NCBI GenBank assembly: GCA_036677685.1
Contig: JAVBWA010000049.1
Coordinates: forward strand, 1 to 64,000
Direction: 5' to 3'
From: JAQUBU01 sp036677685
GTDB taxonomy: Bacteria; Bacillota; Syntrophomonadia; Syntrophomonadales; Syntrophomonadaceae
Length of the DNA stretch: 64,000 nucleotides
This document shows positions 51,938-60,641 of the stretch, in pieces. The translations under genes and the position numbers were made by a program. The notes beneath the pieces are model-generated. The model did not search any database, was not told the origin of the DNA, and was given only the letters and a program-made list of their open reading frames with translations. Numbering within the stretch: position 1 is the first letter of the stretch; each line of letters starts with the position of its first letter.

Positions 51938-53368
51938 ATGGCGAACGTAACGTATGGAGAGGTAACCCAGGTTATAGGTGCTGTTATCGATATACGCTTC
52001 AAACCTGGCGAATTACCGGACCTCATGAATGCTGTTACAATAAGGTCTAGTGAACAGGATGCAAGCTTTAAGGTTGCAACTGAGATAGATGTAACCCTGG
52101 AAGCTATGCAGCTTCTCGGAAATGACATTGTAAGATGCGTTGCTCTGCAGGCTACTGACGGTATTAGCAGAGGAATGAAAGCCACCAATACCGGTGCTGC
52201 TATTAAGATTCCGGTTGGTGACGGATGTCTGGGAAGAATTCTTAACGTTCTGGGTAGACCGGTTGACGAAGCTGGCGATGTTAATGCCGCTGATTATTGG
52301 GAAATTCACCGGGATCCCCCGAAACTGGTTGACCAATTGCCGGCAACACAGATATTGGAAACCGGCATCAAAGTTGCCGACCTGATATGCCCCTATGCCA
52401 AGGGAGGAAAAATTGGTCTATTCGGCGGAGCCGGAGTTGGCAAGACCGTTATTATCCAGGAACTGATCAGAAACATCGCTTATGAGCATGGTGGATATTC
52501 CGTATTCACCGGCGTAGGTGAAAGAACCCGTGAAGGCAACGATCTATGGGGTGAAATGGTTGAATCAGGTGTTATTGATAAGGTTGCTCTGATATTCGGC
52601 CAGATGAATGAGCCTCCTGGAGCCCGCTTGCGGGTTGGTTTGACCGGTCTGACCGTTGCGGAGTATTTCCGTGATGTAGGAGGACAGGACGTTCTTATAT
52701 TCATCGATAATATATTCCGTTTCGCTCAAGCTGGTAACGAAGTATCCGCTCTGCTCGGACGTATGCCATCTGCCGTAGGATATCAACCTACCCTGGCAAC
52801 TGACATGGGGCTATTGCAAGAACGTATTACTTCCACCCGGACAGGTTCAATCACCTCCGCTCAGGCAGTTTATGTACCGGCTGATGACTTGACTGACCCG
52901 GCACCGGCTACAACATTTGCCCACTTGGATGCGACCACGGTTCTTTCCCGTGCTATTTCCGAGTTAGGAATATATCCGGCGGTTGATCCCTTGGATTCAA
53001 CTTCCCGTATTCTTGATCCGGTTATACTCGGTGAGAAACACTACAGCACAGCTCGTGGTGTTCAGCAGATACTGCAAAGATACAAAGAATTACAGGACAT
53101 CATTGCCATCCTCGGTATGGATGAATTAAGTGACGAAGATAAGCTGATCGTTGCAAGAGCCAGAAAGATCCAGAGATTCTTGTCCCAGCCCTTCCACGTT
53201 GCAGAACAGTTTACCGGATCACCGGGAATTTATGTACCGGTAGCCGAGACTGTTGAATCCTTTGCCCAGGTACTGGCTGGCAAACATGACAATCTTTCTG
53301 AGGATTCATTCTACATGGTAGGCAGCATTGATACTGCGGTGGCCAAAGCTAAAAGACTGGGGGCGTAG
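51938..53368 (+). CDS. atpD: ATP synthase subunit beta
   Basis: The catalytic subunit has the P-loop GGAGVGKTV (about residues 159-167), the GERTREGNDL motif and ALLGRMPSAVGYQPTLA. Length 476 aa is normal. The ATG has AAAGGAGGAAAG upstream. Confidence 0.98.
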   Translation: MANVTYGEVTQVIGAVIDIRFKPGELPDLMNAVTIRSSEQDASFKVATEIDVTLEAMQLLGNDIVRCVALQATDGISRGMKATNTGAAIKIPVGDGCLGRILNVLGRPVDEAGDVNAADYWEIHRDPPKLVDQLPATQILETGIKVADLICPYAKGGKIGLFGGAGVGKTVIIQELIRNIAYEHGGYSVFTGVGERTREGNDLWGEMVESGVIDKVALIFGQMNEPPGARLRVGLTGLTVAEYFRDVGGQDVLIFIDNIFRFAQAGNEVSALLGRMPSAVGYQPTLATDMGLLQERITSTRTGSITSAQAVYVPADDLTDPAPATTFAHLDATTVLSRAISELGIYPAVDPLDSTSRILDPVILGEKHYSTARGVQQILQRYKELQDIIAILGMDELSDEDKLIVARARKIQRFLSQPFHVAEQFTGSPGIYVPVAETVESFAQVLAGKHDNLSEDSFYMVGSIDTAVAKAKRLGA

Positions 53369-53371
53369 CCA

Positions 53372-53785
53372 ATGGCAGAAAGCACCTTCATGCTAGAAAT
53401 AGTGACACCTGAAGAGATTCTTTTAAAAGATGAGATTCAGTTTATGGTTGCTCCTGGGGCCGAAGGTGAACTGGGAATTATGAAAAACCATGCTCCACTG
53501 GTTGCAGCACTCAATATTGGCGTACTTCGCTATAAAAACGGCAATGGAGTTAAGAAGAACATGGCTATAAGTGGCGGATTCATAGAGGTTGTCGATAATG
53601 CGGCTCGGGTTTTGGCTGAAACCGCCGAACCCGGAGAGAGCATTGATGTCCTCCGCGCCAAAGCTGCTCTGGAAAGAGCTGAAAAGAGACTGGCAGTTCG
53701 TTCCGAGGAGATAAACCATACCCGCGCCAAAATGGCTTTACAAAGAGCCATTGCCCGGATCAAGGCTGCGGAAAAACCCATCTAA
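53372..53785 (+). CDS. atpC: ATP synthase subunit epsilon
   Basis: The inhibitory rotor subunit has a beta-sandwich domain (VTPEEILLKDEIQFMVAPGAEGELGI) and a C-terminal helical hairpin (ERAEKRLAVRSEEIN). At 137 aa it is full length. It is the last gene before a strong terminator. Confidence 0.95.
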   Translation: MAESTFMLEIVTPEEILLKDEIQFMVAPGAEGELGIMKNHAPLVAALNIGVLRYKNGNGVKKNMAISGGFIEVVDNAARVLAETAEPGESIDVLRAKAALERAEKRLAVRSEEINHTRAKMALQRAIARIKAAEKPI

Positions 53786-53800
53786 TTATAAAAGTTATTC

Positions 53801-53846
53801 AAGCCGGAAGGTATTATTAAGAATACCTTCCGGCTTTGAAATTTTT
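53801..53846 (+). terminator. ATP synthase operon terminator
   Basis: A 15-bp perfect stem (53801-53815 with 53822-53836) has a six-base loop and is followed by T-rich sequence. It ends the operon 16 bases after the atpC stop. Confidence 0.9.
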
Positions 53847-53928
53847 AGACAAAAAGATATAATAATCTACATAGAGAGAAAGAGAAACTAGAGAGATATT
53901 TTTGGGAGGAGTAAAACATAATAATACT

Positions 53929-54132
53929 ATGAACAGTATGTTGAAGTATCTTATTATCATTACCTTAATGTACTATTTTCTGAAAGGACTAATATATTTA
54001 CTGCTTTGGCAAACCACCAAGAAAGTGGAGGAAAGAGCCAGGGCAGCGAAAGCTAAAGAAAAGGCCGAGCGTGAAATGAAAAGAAGAATATGGGTTGATG
54101 AAGAAGACGAAGATAGCAATGATTTGTATTAA
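53929..54132 (+). CDS. small membrane protein with charged tail
   Basis: This protein has one hydrophobic helix (about residues 7-24) followed by a charged, helix-forming tail (KKVEERARAAKAKEKAERE) and acidic end. I do not recognise a family. The start is uncertain: GGAGG lies about 20 bases before ATG 53929. The position between atpC and ywmB corresponds to the place of DUF1146 (ywzB) genes in Bacillus, but similarity is not seen. Confidence 0.6.
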   Translation: MNSMLKYLIIITLMYYFLKGLIYLLLWQTTKKVEERARAAKAKEKAEREMKRRIWVDEEDEDSNDLY

Positions 54133-54165
54133 CATAAAGTTAAAAGCAGATAGGGGGGAGCGTTC

Positions 54166-54429
54166 TTGAGAACGATGTTCCTTATTCTTATTGGAGTGGT
54201 TTTTGTTACCACCCTGATTTTTGCTGTATTGATATGGAAGCAAACAGTAAAAATAGAAAAGCGTGCTTTAGCAGCAAAAAAGCTTAAAGAGGAACAAATG
54301 CGTAAACTGGAATTGGAAAACGAGATGGAAATGGAAATGCAGAAAATGGCAGAAGAAAGACAAGAATACGAGGGGGCCTCCACCCAAGGGAATATAGGTA
54401 TCGACGAGGAAAATAACAGTCAACCCTGA
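54166..54429 (+). CDS. small membrane protein, similar design to the preceding one
   Basis: The 87-aa product has an N-terminal membrane helix (about residues 3-24) then a lysine/glutamate-rich coiled segment (LKEEQMRKLELENEMEM). TTG 54166 follows GGGGGGAG. It and the 53929 gene look like a related pair made of a single helix plus a charged cytoplasmic tail. No function is known. A terminator follows. Confidence 0.65.
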   Translation: MRTMFLILIGVVFVTTLIFAVLIWKQTVKIEKRALAAKKLKEEQMRKLELENEMEMEMQKMAEERQEYEGASTQGNIGIDEENNSQP

Positions 54430-54457
54430 CAATGTTAACAAAATATAAATATACCAT

Positions 54458-54479
54458 AACCTGACAGTGTCAGGTTTTT
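54458..54479 (+). terminator. terminator before the ywmB-like gene
   Basis: AACCTGAC pairs perfectly with GTCAGGTT around AGT and a T run follows. Confidence 0.8.
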
Positions 54480-54563
54480 ATTTTGGGATTATCTTTTCCT
54501 CCCAAGAATATTTTAAAAGCACTATGGTAAGAATCTATTTAGCAATTCACAGGAGGAAAACCA

Positions 54564-55307
54564 ATGGTAAAACCAGGTTTGTACATAGCCGTATTTATAA
54601 TATTATGCTCATTTGCCAATTTTATAATTAATTATTCCATCGAAAAGGAAATAGATAATCGTTCACCATATTACCTATCATTTGCATCAATCGGTGCAAT
54701 TTCACTTGAATCTCGCATAGATTGTTGGGCAAAAATAAATACAACAAGCACATCAAAAGAATTAAAAGATGATATGCTTTCCCTGCTCTATTATCTGGAC
54801 ATACCAGTAAAAGCAAATCAAATGAAACTAAAAACAAATCAGGATACTACAATTCTACAATATGAGTTTTCGCAAAATAAAAAACAATTTAGATTCTTAT
54901 TTTCTTCAAACCAGAAGAACAAGGAAAGCTGTTATATGCTTAAATTTAGTTCTACAAATAAATCCGGCGATATTGATCGGTACAGGGAAATACCTAAACG
55001 ATTTCGTAGTGATTTAGACTGGAAATACCATTATCAATACTTCGGTGAAATAGCTCAAAAAATAGATTTCGAATCCCAGCAAAAGATTCTAAAAGTAATA
55101 ATGAAAAATTTAGCTGCCAAAGAACAAAAAATATCTATAAATAACAATGCAATATCCAGCACTGGCTTTAGTACTAAGATAAGTAATGTAATACCTGTAG
55201 TAGCAAATTATGATTATTTATATAATGTAGAGGCCCAAATTAAAGGTGATCCCAAAACAGGTAAGACTCTTGTATATATAGGTTCCCCAAAAATTATAAT
55301 GAGGTGA
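54564..55307 (+). CDS. YwmB-like protein
   Basis: This 247-aa protein has an N-terminal membrane/signal segment (about residues 5-24) and an otherwise exported domain of mixed alpha/beta pattern. Position just upstream of murA matches Bacillus ywmB (a TATA-box-binding-like fold of unknown role). The protein itself has no motif I can quote, so the name rests mainly on position and length. The ATG follows AGGAGG. Its final residues (IIMR) and TGA stop lie in repeat A13. Confidence 0.7.
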   Translation: MVKPGLYIAVFIILCSFANFIINYSIEKEIDNRSPYYLSFASIGAISLESRIDCWAKINTTSTSKELKDDMLSLLYYLDIPVKANQMKLKTNQDTTILQYEFSQNKKQFRFLFSSNQKNKESCYMLKFSSTNKSGDIDRYREIPKRFRSDLDWKYHYQYFGEIAQKIDFESQQKILKVIMKNLAAKEQKISINNNAISSTGFSTKISNVIPVVANYDYLYNVEAQIKGDPKTGKTLVYIGSPKIIMR

Positions 55308-55428
55308 AAATATGTCCCAACGCATTTTATGCCTTGAGTGAAGCGAGAAGGAATTGATTATAAATATGTCAGCCACCTCATTTCGGCGTTGTGTTGAAAC
55401 TGCTCCGCAGTTTCTTCGGATGCTTAAA
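55294..55428 (+). repeat. family A palindromic repeat, copy A13 (variant core)
   Basis: The head TTATAATGAGGTGAAAA is followed by the variant core shared with A11, then CCACCTCATTTCGG and the terminal hairpin. The head TGAGGTG and CACCTCA match each other while both differing from the consensus. It forms a head-to-tail pair with A14. Confidence 0.88.
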
Positions 55429-55560
55429 CGAGGTGAGAATATGTACCCTAATTCTTTAAGCAGTCGGGATACAATTAACAAAACAGGAGGCGGGTCCTAA
55501 TCCCCCACCTCATTGCAGCGTTGTGTTGAAACTGCTTTTCAGTTTCCCTCGATGCTTAAA
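55429..55560 (+). repeat. family A palindromic repeat, copy A14
   Basis: It begins in the TTAAACGAGGTG end of A13 and has the core, CCCCCACCTCATTGCAG and a worn terminal hairpin (ACTGCTTTTCAGTTT). It ends 33 bases before the murA start. Confidence 0.88.
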
Positions 55561-55592
55561 ATAGTTTCTAGCTAAGGAGGTGATGATAGAAT

Positions 55593-56834
55593 TTGGAAAT
55601 GATGATTAATAATAAAGCTAAATTGCTTGGTGAAGTTGAAGTTAGCACCTCAAAGAATGCAATTTTACCCATATTGGCTGCCTCACTATTATGCGATGAA
55701 GAGATTTATATTAATAATGTTCCCATGATTAATGATGTTGGTATTATAATTCAGTTAATCAAAGCTCTGGGAATAAAAGTTCAGGAAGGGTCAGGAAGAC
55801 TAAGGTTTTACGGTTCAATTAGTGAAAATAGTCCACCTTATGATTTAGTAAGGCAAATAAGAGCATCATTTCTAATAATGGGACCGCTTTTAGCCCGCAA
55901 AGGAATTGCACGAATTTCCTTACCGGGCGGATGTGCCATAGGAAACCGGCCTATTGATTTGCATCTGAAAGGATTTGAGGCACTAGGTGCGAGAATTAGT
56001 CTTTCTTGTGGAGATATCATTGCAAAGGCGCCAAAGCTAATAGGAAACCATATTTATCTTGATTTCCCCAGTGTAGGGGCTACAGAAAATATTATTATGG
56101 CAGCGGCCTTGGCAGATGGCAAAACCTATATTGAAAATGCGGCTCTCGAACCGGAAATAGTTGATCTGGCGAATTTTATAAACAGCATGGGTGGGAAAAT
56201 ATCAGGAGCTGGGAGTAATGTTATAAAAATAGAGGGAGTTAAGAAACTTAAAAGCAGTGATTACACCTCTATACCAGACCGCATAGAAGCCGGCACCTAC
56301 ATGGTAGCAGCGGCCGCAACCAGCGGAAATGTATTAATTAAGAACATAATTCCCGAACATTTAAAGGCTATTACTGCCAAGCTGATAGAAAGCGGAGCGG
56401 AAGTAGAAGAAGAAGAAAACCAAATAAGGGTAAAGCGCAGCGGACGTATAAAACCTGTTTATATCAAAACATTGCCTTATCCCGGTTTTCCTACGGACAT
56501 GCAGGCTCAATTTATGGTTTACCTGGCCTGTGCCGAGGGAAGCAGTATTATTAGTGAATCGGTCTTTGAAAATCGATTTATGCATGTACAAGAATTATTA
56601 AGAATGGGTGCCAGAATAAAAACCGAAGGTCGTACTGCCATAATTAGGGGAATTCCGCAACTTAGCGCAGCTCATGTAAAAGCCACTGATCTGCGTGCGG
56701 GTGCTGCATTGCTAATAGCTGCACTGACTGCGGACGGAACCAGTACAATAAGCAACAGCGAGCATATAGACCGGGGATATGAGAATATTGTACAAAAACT
56801 AAATAGCCTTGGCGCATGCATCAGACGGATATAA
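55593..56834 (+). CDS. murA: UDP-N-acetylglucosamine 1-carboxyvinyltransferase
   Basis: MurA starts peptidoglycan precursor synthesis using phosphoenolpyruvate. It has SKNAILPILAA (Lys22 region) and the catalytic Cys114 in PGGCAIGNRPID, the fosfomycin target. The TTG at 55593 suits the AAGGAGG site 12 bases before; later ATGs are less well placed. Length 413 aa. The stop TAA is the TATAAC head of repeat A15. Confidence 0.95.
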   Translation: MEMMINNKAKLLGEVEVSTSKNAILPILAASLLCDEEIYINNVPMINDVGIIIQLIKALGIKVQEGSGRLRFYGSISENSPPYDLVRQIRASFLIMGPLLARKGIARISLPGGCAIGNRPIDLHLKGFEALGARISLSCGDIIAKAPKLIGNHIYLDFPSVGATENIIMAAALADGKTYIENAALEPEIVDLANFINSMGGKISGAGSNVIKIEGVKKLKSSDYTSIPDRIEAGTYMVAAAATSGNVLIKNIIPEHLKAITAKLIESGAEVEEEENQIRVKRSGRIKPVYIKTLPYPGFPTDMQAQFMVYLACAEGSSIISESVFENRFMHVQELLRMGARIKTEGRTAIIRGIPQLSAAHVKATDLRAGAALLIAALTADGTSTISNSEHIDRGYENIVQKLNSLGACIRRI

Positions 56835-56950
56835 CGAGGCGAAAGGATGTCCCCCGCTTGGGTAGATTATTATTAACACAAATGGCGGTCGGTTCTAATC
56901 TCCAGCCTCGTGTTGAAAAATATTCCATAGTTTATTCGGATGCTTTAAAA
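56829..56950 (+). repeat. family A palindromic repeat, copy A15 (degenerate)
   Basis: The head ATATAACGAGGCGAAAGG and CCTCGTGTTGAAAA are clear, but the core is altered and the terminal hairpin is worn. It supplies the murA stop. Confidence 0.75.
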
Positions 56951-57060
56951 AAGAACCTGGTATTAAATAAAGGTTCTTTTAATATTTTAGAGGTGAGGGG
57001 TTAGGATAAGGGATTTAGCCAATCCAAATCCCTACAATTGTCTGAACAGGTGGTAGTCTT

Positions 57061-58005
57061 TTGCGGAGATGGAGGATTAAAGGGAAGATAACTTCCATAG
57101 TGATAATCCTACTAATAATATTGGGATGTATTATGGTTAAAAAATGCCAACCCACCATTTCTATAAAACCAAGTCGTGAAATAAGCCTCTATTTAAGCAA
57201 ACAGCAACGAATTGTCAAACTACCTCTGGAAGCCTATATTACAGGAACAGTAGCTGCAGAAATGCCGGCTAATTTCGGTTTGGAAGCCCTAAAAGCTCAA
57301 GCGGTGTGTGCACGAACTTACACTGTAAGGAGGTTGTTAAATCCTAAATCATATCCCCTGGGGGCTGATGTTTCCGATGATATATATAGTTGTCAGGCCT
57401 ATATATCACAAAGCGAATTCCAGAACCGTAATCCCAGTAATTATAAAGTTCTCTGGAGCAAAATTGAAAAAGCGGTGCAGGAAACTACAGGTCAAATTAT
57501 GGTATATGACGGAGAGGTAATAGACGCTCTCTATCATTCAACCTGCGGAGGCCAAACGGATAGCGCAGCCAATGCCTGGGGCCGGGATGTACCTTATCTG
57601 CGTTCTGTTAATTGCGATTATTGTAAGGAATCCAAGTATTATAAAACCAGTCAGGTGTTTTCAACTCAGGATTTTCAAGAAAAAATGGGTTTAAGGCCGG
57701 AAACTTTACTAAATATTAGCATAATTGAAAAAAACCCCAGCGGCAGAGTTCAAAAATTAAAAATAAATCAGATATCTTTAAGTGGGGAAAAATTTCGCGA
57801 GGTTTTCGGTTTACCTTCGACCAACTGGACATTTTCAAGTGTTAAAGGAAAATTAATAATCAATAGTCGTGGCTATGGTCATGGCCTGGGACTTTGTCAA
57901 TACGGAGCCAATGGTATGGCTAAAGCAGGAAAAAATTACCGGCAAATTCTCAAACATTATTACCGTTATTTTGATTTCTATCAATTACAATGGAATACAG
58001 ATTAA
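57061..58005 (+). CDS. spoIID: stage II sporulation protein D
   Basis: SpoIID is a lytic transglycosylase needed for engulfment. It has an N-terminal membrane anchor (about residues 10-27), catalytic Glu in LEAYITGTVAAEMP, a cysteine-containing HSTCGGQTD and the C-terminal GYGHGLGLCQYGANGMA. The start is TTG 57061 after AGGTGG. In Bacillus spoIIQ follows; here spoIIID follows directly. Confidence 0.95.
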   Translation: MRRWRIKGKITSIVIILLIILGCIMVKKCQPTISIKPSREISLYLSKQQRIVKLPLEAYITGTVAAEMPANFGLEALKAQAVCARTYTVRRLLNPKSYPLGADVSDDIYSCQAYISQSEFQNRNPSNYKVLWSKIEKAVQETTGQIMVYDGEVIDALYHSTCGGQTDSAANAWGRDVPYLRSVNCDYCKESKYYKTSQVFSTQDFQEKMGLRPETLLNISIIEKNPSGRVQKLKINQISLSGEKFREVFGLPSTNWTFSSVKGKLIINSRGYGHGLGLCQYGANGMAKAGKNYRQILKHYYRYFDFYQLQWNTD

Positions 58006-58010
58006 AAAAG

Positions 58011-58033
58011 GGAGAGCCAACGGCTTTCTTTTT
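58011..58033 (+). terminator. terminator after spoIID
   Basis: GAGCC pairs with GGCTT(T) across AAC and a five-T run follows (with one wobble extending the stem). Confidence 0.65.
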
Positions 58034-58043
58034 GGTTCTTTAG

Positions 58044-58087
58044 CCCCCTCCTGTTGAATATATTTTTAGAAATTCAACTGGGGGAGG
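58044..58087 (+). promoter_or_regulatory. hairpin covering the spoIIID ribosome binding site
   Basis: GTTGAAT (58053-58059) pairs with ATTCAAC (58072-58078). The stem continues outward so that CCCCCTCC pairs with GGGGGAGG (58080-58087), the Shine-Dalgarno site of spoIIID, with two mismatches and one wobble. A translational switch for this sporulation regulator is plausible. Confidence 0.6.
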
Positions 58088-58093
58088 AAAGAA

Positions 58094-58348
58094 ATGCAAA
58101 ACTATATTAGAAAGCGCGCAGTTAAGATAGCAAAATATATTCTGCAAACTTCAAATACAGTCCGACAAACTGCCGAAGTATTTGGTATAAGCAAATCTAC
58201 GGTACACAAAGATGTAGCAGAGAGATTGCCGCGGATCAACCAGGAATTGGCGGACCAGGTAAAATCGGTTCTGGATAAAAATAAGTCGGAAAGGCATATC
58301 CGCGGAGGGGAGGCAACTCGCCAAAAATATGCCGGTATTCATGCATAA
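58094..58348 (+). CDS. spoIIID: sporulation transcriptional regulator SpoIIID
   Basis: The 84-aa DNA-binding protein controls mother-cell genes. It has the HTH TVRQTAEVFGISKSTVHKDV (about residues 23-42) and the basic C-terminus that also contacts DNA. ATG 58094 follows GGGGGAGG, which can be masked by an upstream hairpin. The stop overlaps repeat A16. Confidence 0.95.
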   Translation: MQNYIRKRAVKIAKYILQTSNTVRQTAEVFGISKSTVHKDVAERLPRINQELADQVKSVLDKNKSERHIRGGEATRQKYAGIHA

Positions 58349-58537
58349 TAAATCGAAAGGTGAAGATATGTCTCCCGCTTCTTTAAACGATCGGATTTCT
58401 AATAAAATAGTAGGCGGGTTCTAATCCCCCGCCTTGTTGCAGGGGTGTGTTGCCCCCTAGGGGGACACTTATATCGATTCCCTTCGGGAATGATTAAATT
58501 ATGTTGAAACTGATCCGCGTTTCTTCCGATGCTTAAA
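58346..58537 (+). repeat. family A palindromic repeat, copy A16 (long form)
   Basis: Starts at the spoIIID TAA stop (AATCGAAAGGTGAAG head), has the core, CCCCGCCTTGTTGCAG, the double hairpin (CCCCCTA-GGGGG form), a shortened terminal hairpin and GATGCTTAAA. Confidence 0.88.
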
Positions 58538-58611
58538 TAAAATAAATGGCAATTAAAGCAGATTAAAGGTAAAATAACTCTATATATGTATATGGGAGGA
58601 CTATTTAGTAA

Positions 58612-59640
58612 ATGTGGTTTACAGAAGATATTGGAATTGATTTAGGAACCGCCAGTGTTTTGGTTTTTAAAAAAGGCAAAGGAATTGTGCTTCATGAACC
58701 ATCAGTGGTTGCAATAGATAATAATACCAATCGGGTAATTGCGGTGGGAGAAGAAGCCAGACAAATGCTCGGCAGAACCCCGGGTCATATAGTGGCCATT
58801 AGACCACTAAAAGAAGGTGTTATAGCAGATTACGATACCACCGAGAAAATGTTAACCTACTTTATACGCAAGATTATTGGACGTACCTTTTTCTTCAAAC
58901 CCCGCGTAATTGCCTGCATACCTACCGGAGCGACCGATGTTGAAGAACGGGCCGTCAGACAGGCAACATTGTCATCAGGAGCCCGCCAGGCCTTCATTAT
59001 TGAAGAGCCGGTTGCTGCGGCCTTGGGAGCGGGAATAGATATTTCGGAAGCAACCGGTCACATGGTGGTCGATATTGGCGGCGGGACATCGGATATAGCA
59101 GTATTGTCTTTAGGCGGAATTGTATGCAATACTTCACTTCGGGTTGGTGGGGACAAGTTTGATGAGGCGATAATTCGTTATGTACGTCGTGAGTATAATC
59201 TAATGATTGGCGACCGCACCGCGGAAGAGATAAAAATCCGAATAGGAACTGCTTTTGTTAATAATGAGAACCGTGAACGTTTTATGGAAGTGCGGGGAAG
59301 AGATCTGGTGAGTGGTTTGCCTAAAACTGTTAAAATAACCTCCAAGGAGAGTTGGGAAGCCTTACAGGAACCGGTTGCCGCAGTTATTGAGGGAGTTAAA
59401 AAGGTATTGGAAATAACCCCGCCTGAATTGGCGGCGGATATTGTAAATAATGGTATTGTAATGACCGGTGGCGGATCACTCTTGGAAGGACTGGATCAAT
59501 TGCTTTCCACTGAAACCAATCTACCCGTTCATATAGCTGAGGATGCCATTTCCTGCGTTGCTATGGGCACCGGTAAAGTTCTGAATGAAATGTCGGTGCT
59601 GAGCAACGCAAAAGCCAGGGGAGCTAAAAGGGTCTTTTAA
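58612..59640 (+). CDS. mbl: MreB-family actin homologue (Mbl-like)
   Basis: This rod-shape cytoskeletal protein has the actin phosphate motifs DIGIDLGTASVLVF and VVDIGGGTSDIAV, and GGGSLLEG near the end. It organises cell-wall synthesis along the membrane. Length 342 aa is normal. Position after spoIIID identifies it as the Mbl branch. ATG follows GGGAGG. Confidence 0.93.
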   Translation: MWFTEDIGIDLGTASVLVFKKGKGIVLHEPSVVAIDNNTNRVIAVGEEARQMLGRTPGHIVAIRPLKEGVIADYDTTEKMLTYFIRKIIGRTFFFKPRVIACIPTGATDVEERAVRQATLSSGARQAFIIEEPVAAALGAGIDISEATGHMVVDIGGGTSDIAVLSLGGIVCNTSLRVGGDKFDEAIIRYVRREYNLMIGDRTAEEIKIRIGTAFVNNENRERFMEVRGRDLVSGLPKTVKITSKESWEALQEPVAAVIEGVKKVLEITPPELAADIVNNGIVMTGGGSLLEGLDQLLSTETNLPVHIAEDAISCVAMGTGKVLNEMSVLSNAKARGAKRVF

Positions 59641-59703
59641 TTAAAGTTTCATTAACTTGCTGACGATAAATAACTCAGTAGATTATGTTATGGAGGTAGC
59701 GTT

Positions 59704-60477
59704 TTGATCAAGGGATTATATACCGCCGGATCAGGAATGATGCTGCAAATGGCCAGACAGGATGTAGTGGCTAACAACCTGGCTAATGCCAACACCAGTG
59801 GTTTTAAAAAGAATGTGGCTATTGCCAAAGCATTTCCGGAGATGCTGATCAGCCGCTTGGGGGAAGTTAAAGAAAATGTCAACGGGCAAAAGGTTAATGT
59901 GCCTATTGAACAAATCGGCACTTTGGGTACTGGTGCTTCGGTATCAGGTGTATATACTGATTATGATAATAGCAATATAAAGCAAACACAGAATCCAACC
60001 GACCTGGCTATCGTCAAGGAAGGCTACTTTGTGGTTCAGACCCCGGATGGACAGCGTTTTACCCGTAGCGGGGAGTTTAAAATTAATAATGAACAGATTC
60101 TTACCACCAACCAGGGCTATCCGGTTTTGGATAATAACGACTCTAATATTGAAGTAGAAGGAGAATTAGTAATTGATAGCGAGGGCAACGTTAATATAAA
60201 CGGTCAAAATGTAACCAAGCTTAAAATTGTGAACTTTACTAATCTGCAGAATTTGGAGAGACTAGGAGATACCTTGGTTAATTCCGACGAGAACCCGGTA
60301 GAGGTAGCTAAACCTGAAATTCTACAGGGTTATATCGAACAGTCCAATGTTAATCCAGTAAAAGAAATGGTTACCCTGATAACGGTGGTAAGAGCTTACG
60401 AATCCCTGCAAAAAATGGTCCAGGCCGAAGATGAACTGACCGATGTCGCTATCAACCAGGTAGGAAGTATTACCTAA
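59704..60477 (+). CDS. flagellar hook-basal body rod protein FlgG/FlhO-like
   Basis: The protein begins IKGLYTAGSGMMLQMARQDVVANNLANANTSGFKK, split here as the FlgG N-terminal rod motif ANNLANANTSGFKK (about 21-34), and ends with NPVKEMVTLITVVRAYES, the C-terminal rod motif. In Bacillus flhO and flhP encode FlgF/FlgG-like rod proteins beside mbl. Here only one such gene is seen. TTG 59704 follows GGAGG. A strong terminator follows. Confidence 0.9.
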   Translation: MIKGLYTAGSGMMLQMARQDVVANNLANANTSGFKKNVAIAKAFPEMLISRLGEVKENVNGQKVNVPIEQIGTLGTGASVSGVYTDYDNSNIKQTQNPTDLAIVKEGYFVVQTPDGQRFTRSGEFKINNEQILTTNQGYPVLDNNDSNIEVEGELVIDSEGNVNINGQNVTKLKIVNFTNLQNLERLGDTLVNSDENPVEVAKPEILQGYIEQSNVNPVKEMVTLITVVRAYESLQKMVQAEDELTDVAINQVGSIT

Positions 60478-60499
60478 AGTTAATTAAAGATAAGTAAAT

Positions 60500-60540
60500 A
60501 GAAATCAAAAACCCGCCTTACGGCGGGTGTTTTGATTTCT
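60500..60540 (+). terminator. strong bidirectional terminator
   Basis: ACCCGCC pairs with GGCGGGT around TTAC, and the stem extends through AGAAATCAAAA with TTTTGATTTCT, with one bulged G. Confidence 0.9.
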
Positions 60541-60596
60541 ATACCTCAGAATAAATTATTTAAAGAAGGAAATAGCTGCAAAAGAGCAAAATATAG

Positions 60597-60641
60597 TATA
60601 ACGAGGTGTAACATGCTCTGCAGTTTATTCCTATGCTTAAA
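60597..60641 (+). repeat. family A palindromic repeat, copy A17 (remnant)
   Basis: Only the head TATAACGAGGTG and the end ACATGCTCTGCAGTTTATTC with ATGCTTAAA remain, 45 bp in all. Confidence 0.7.
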
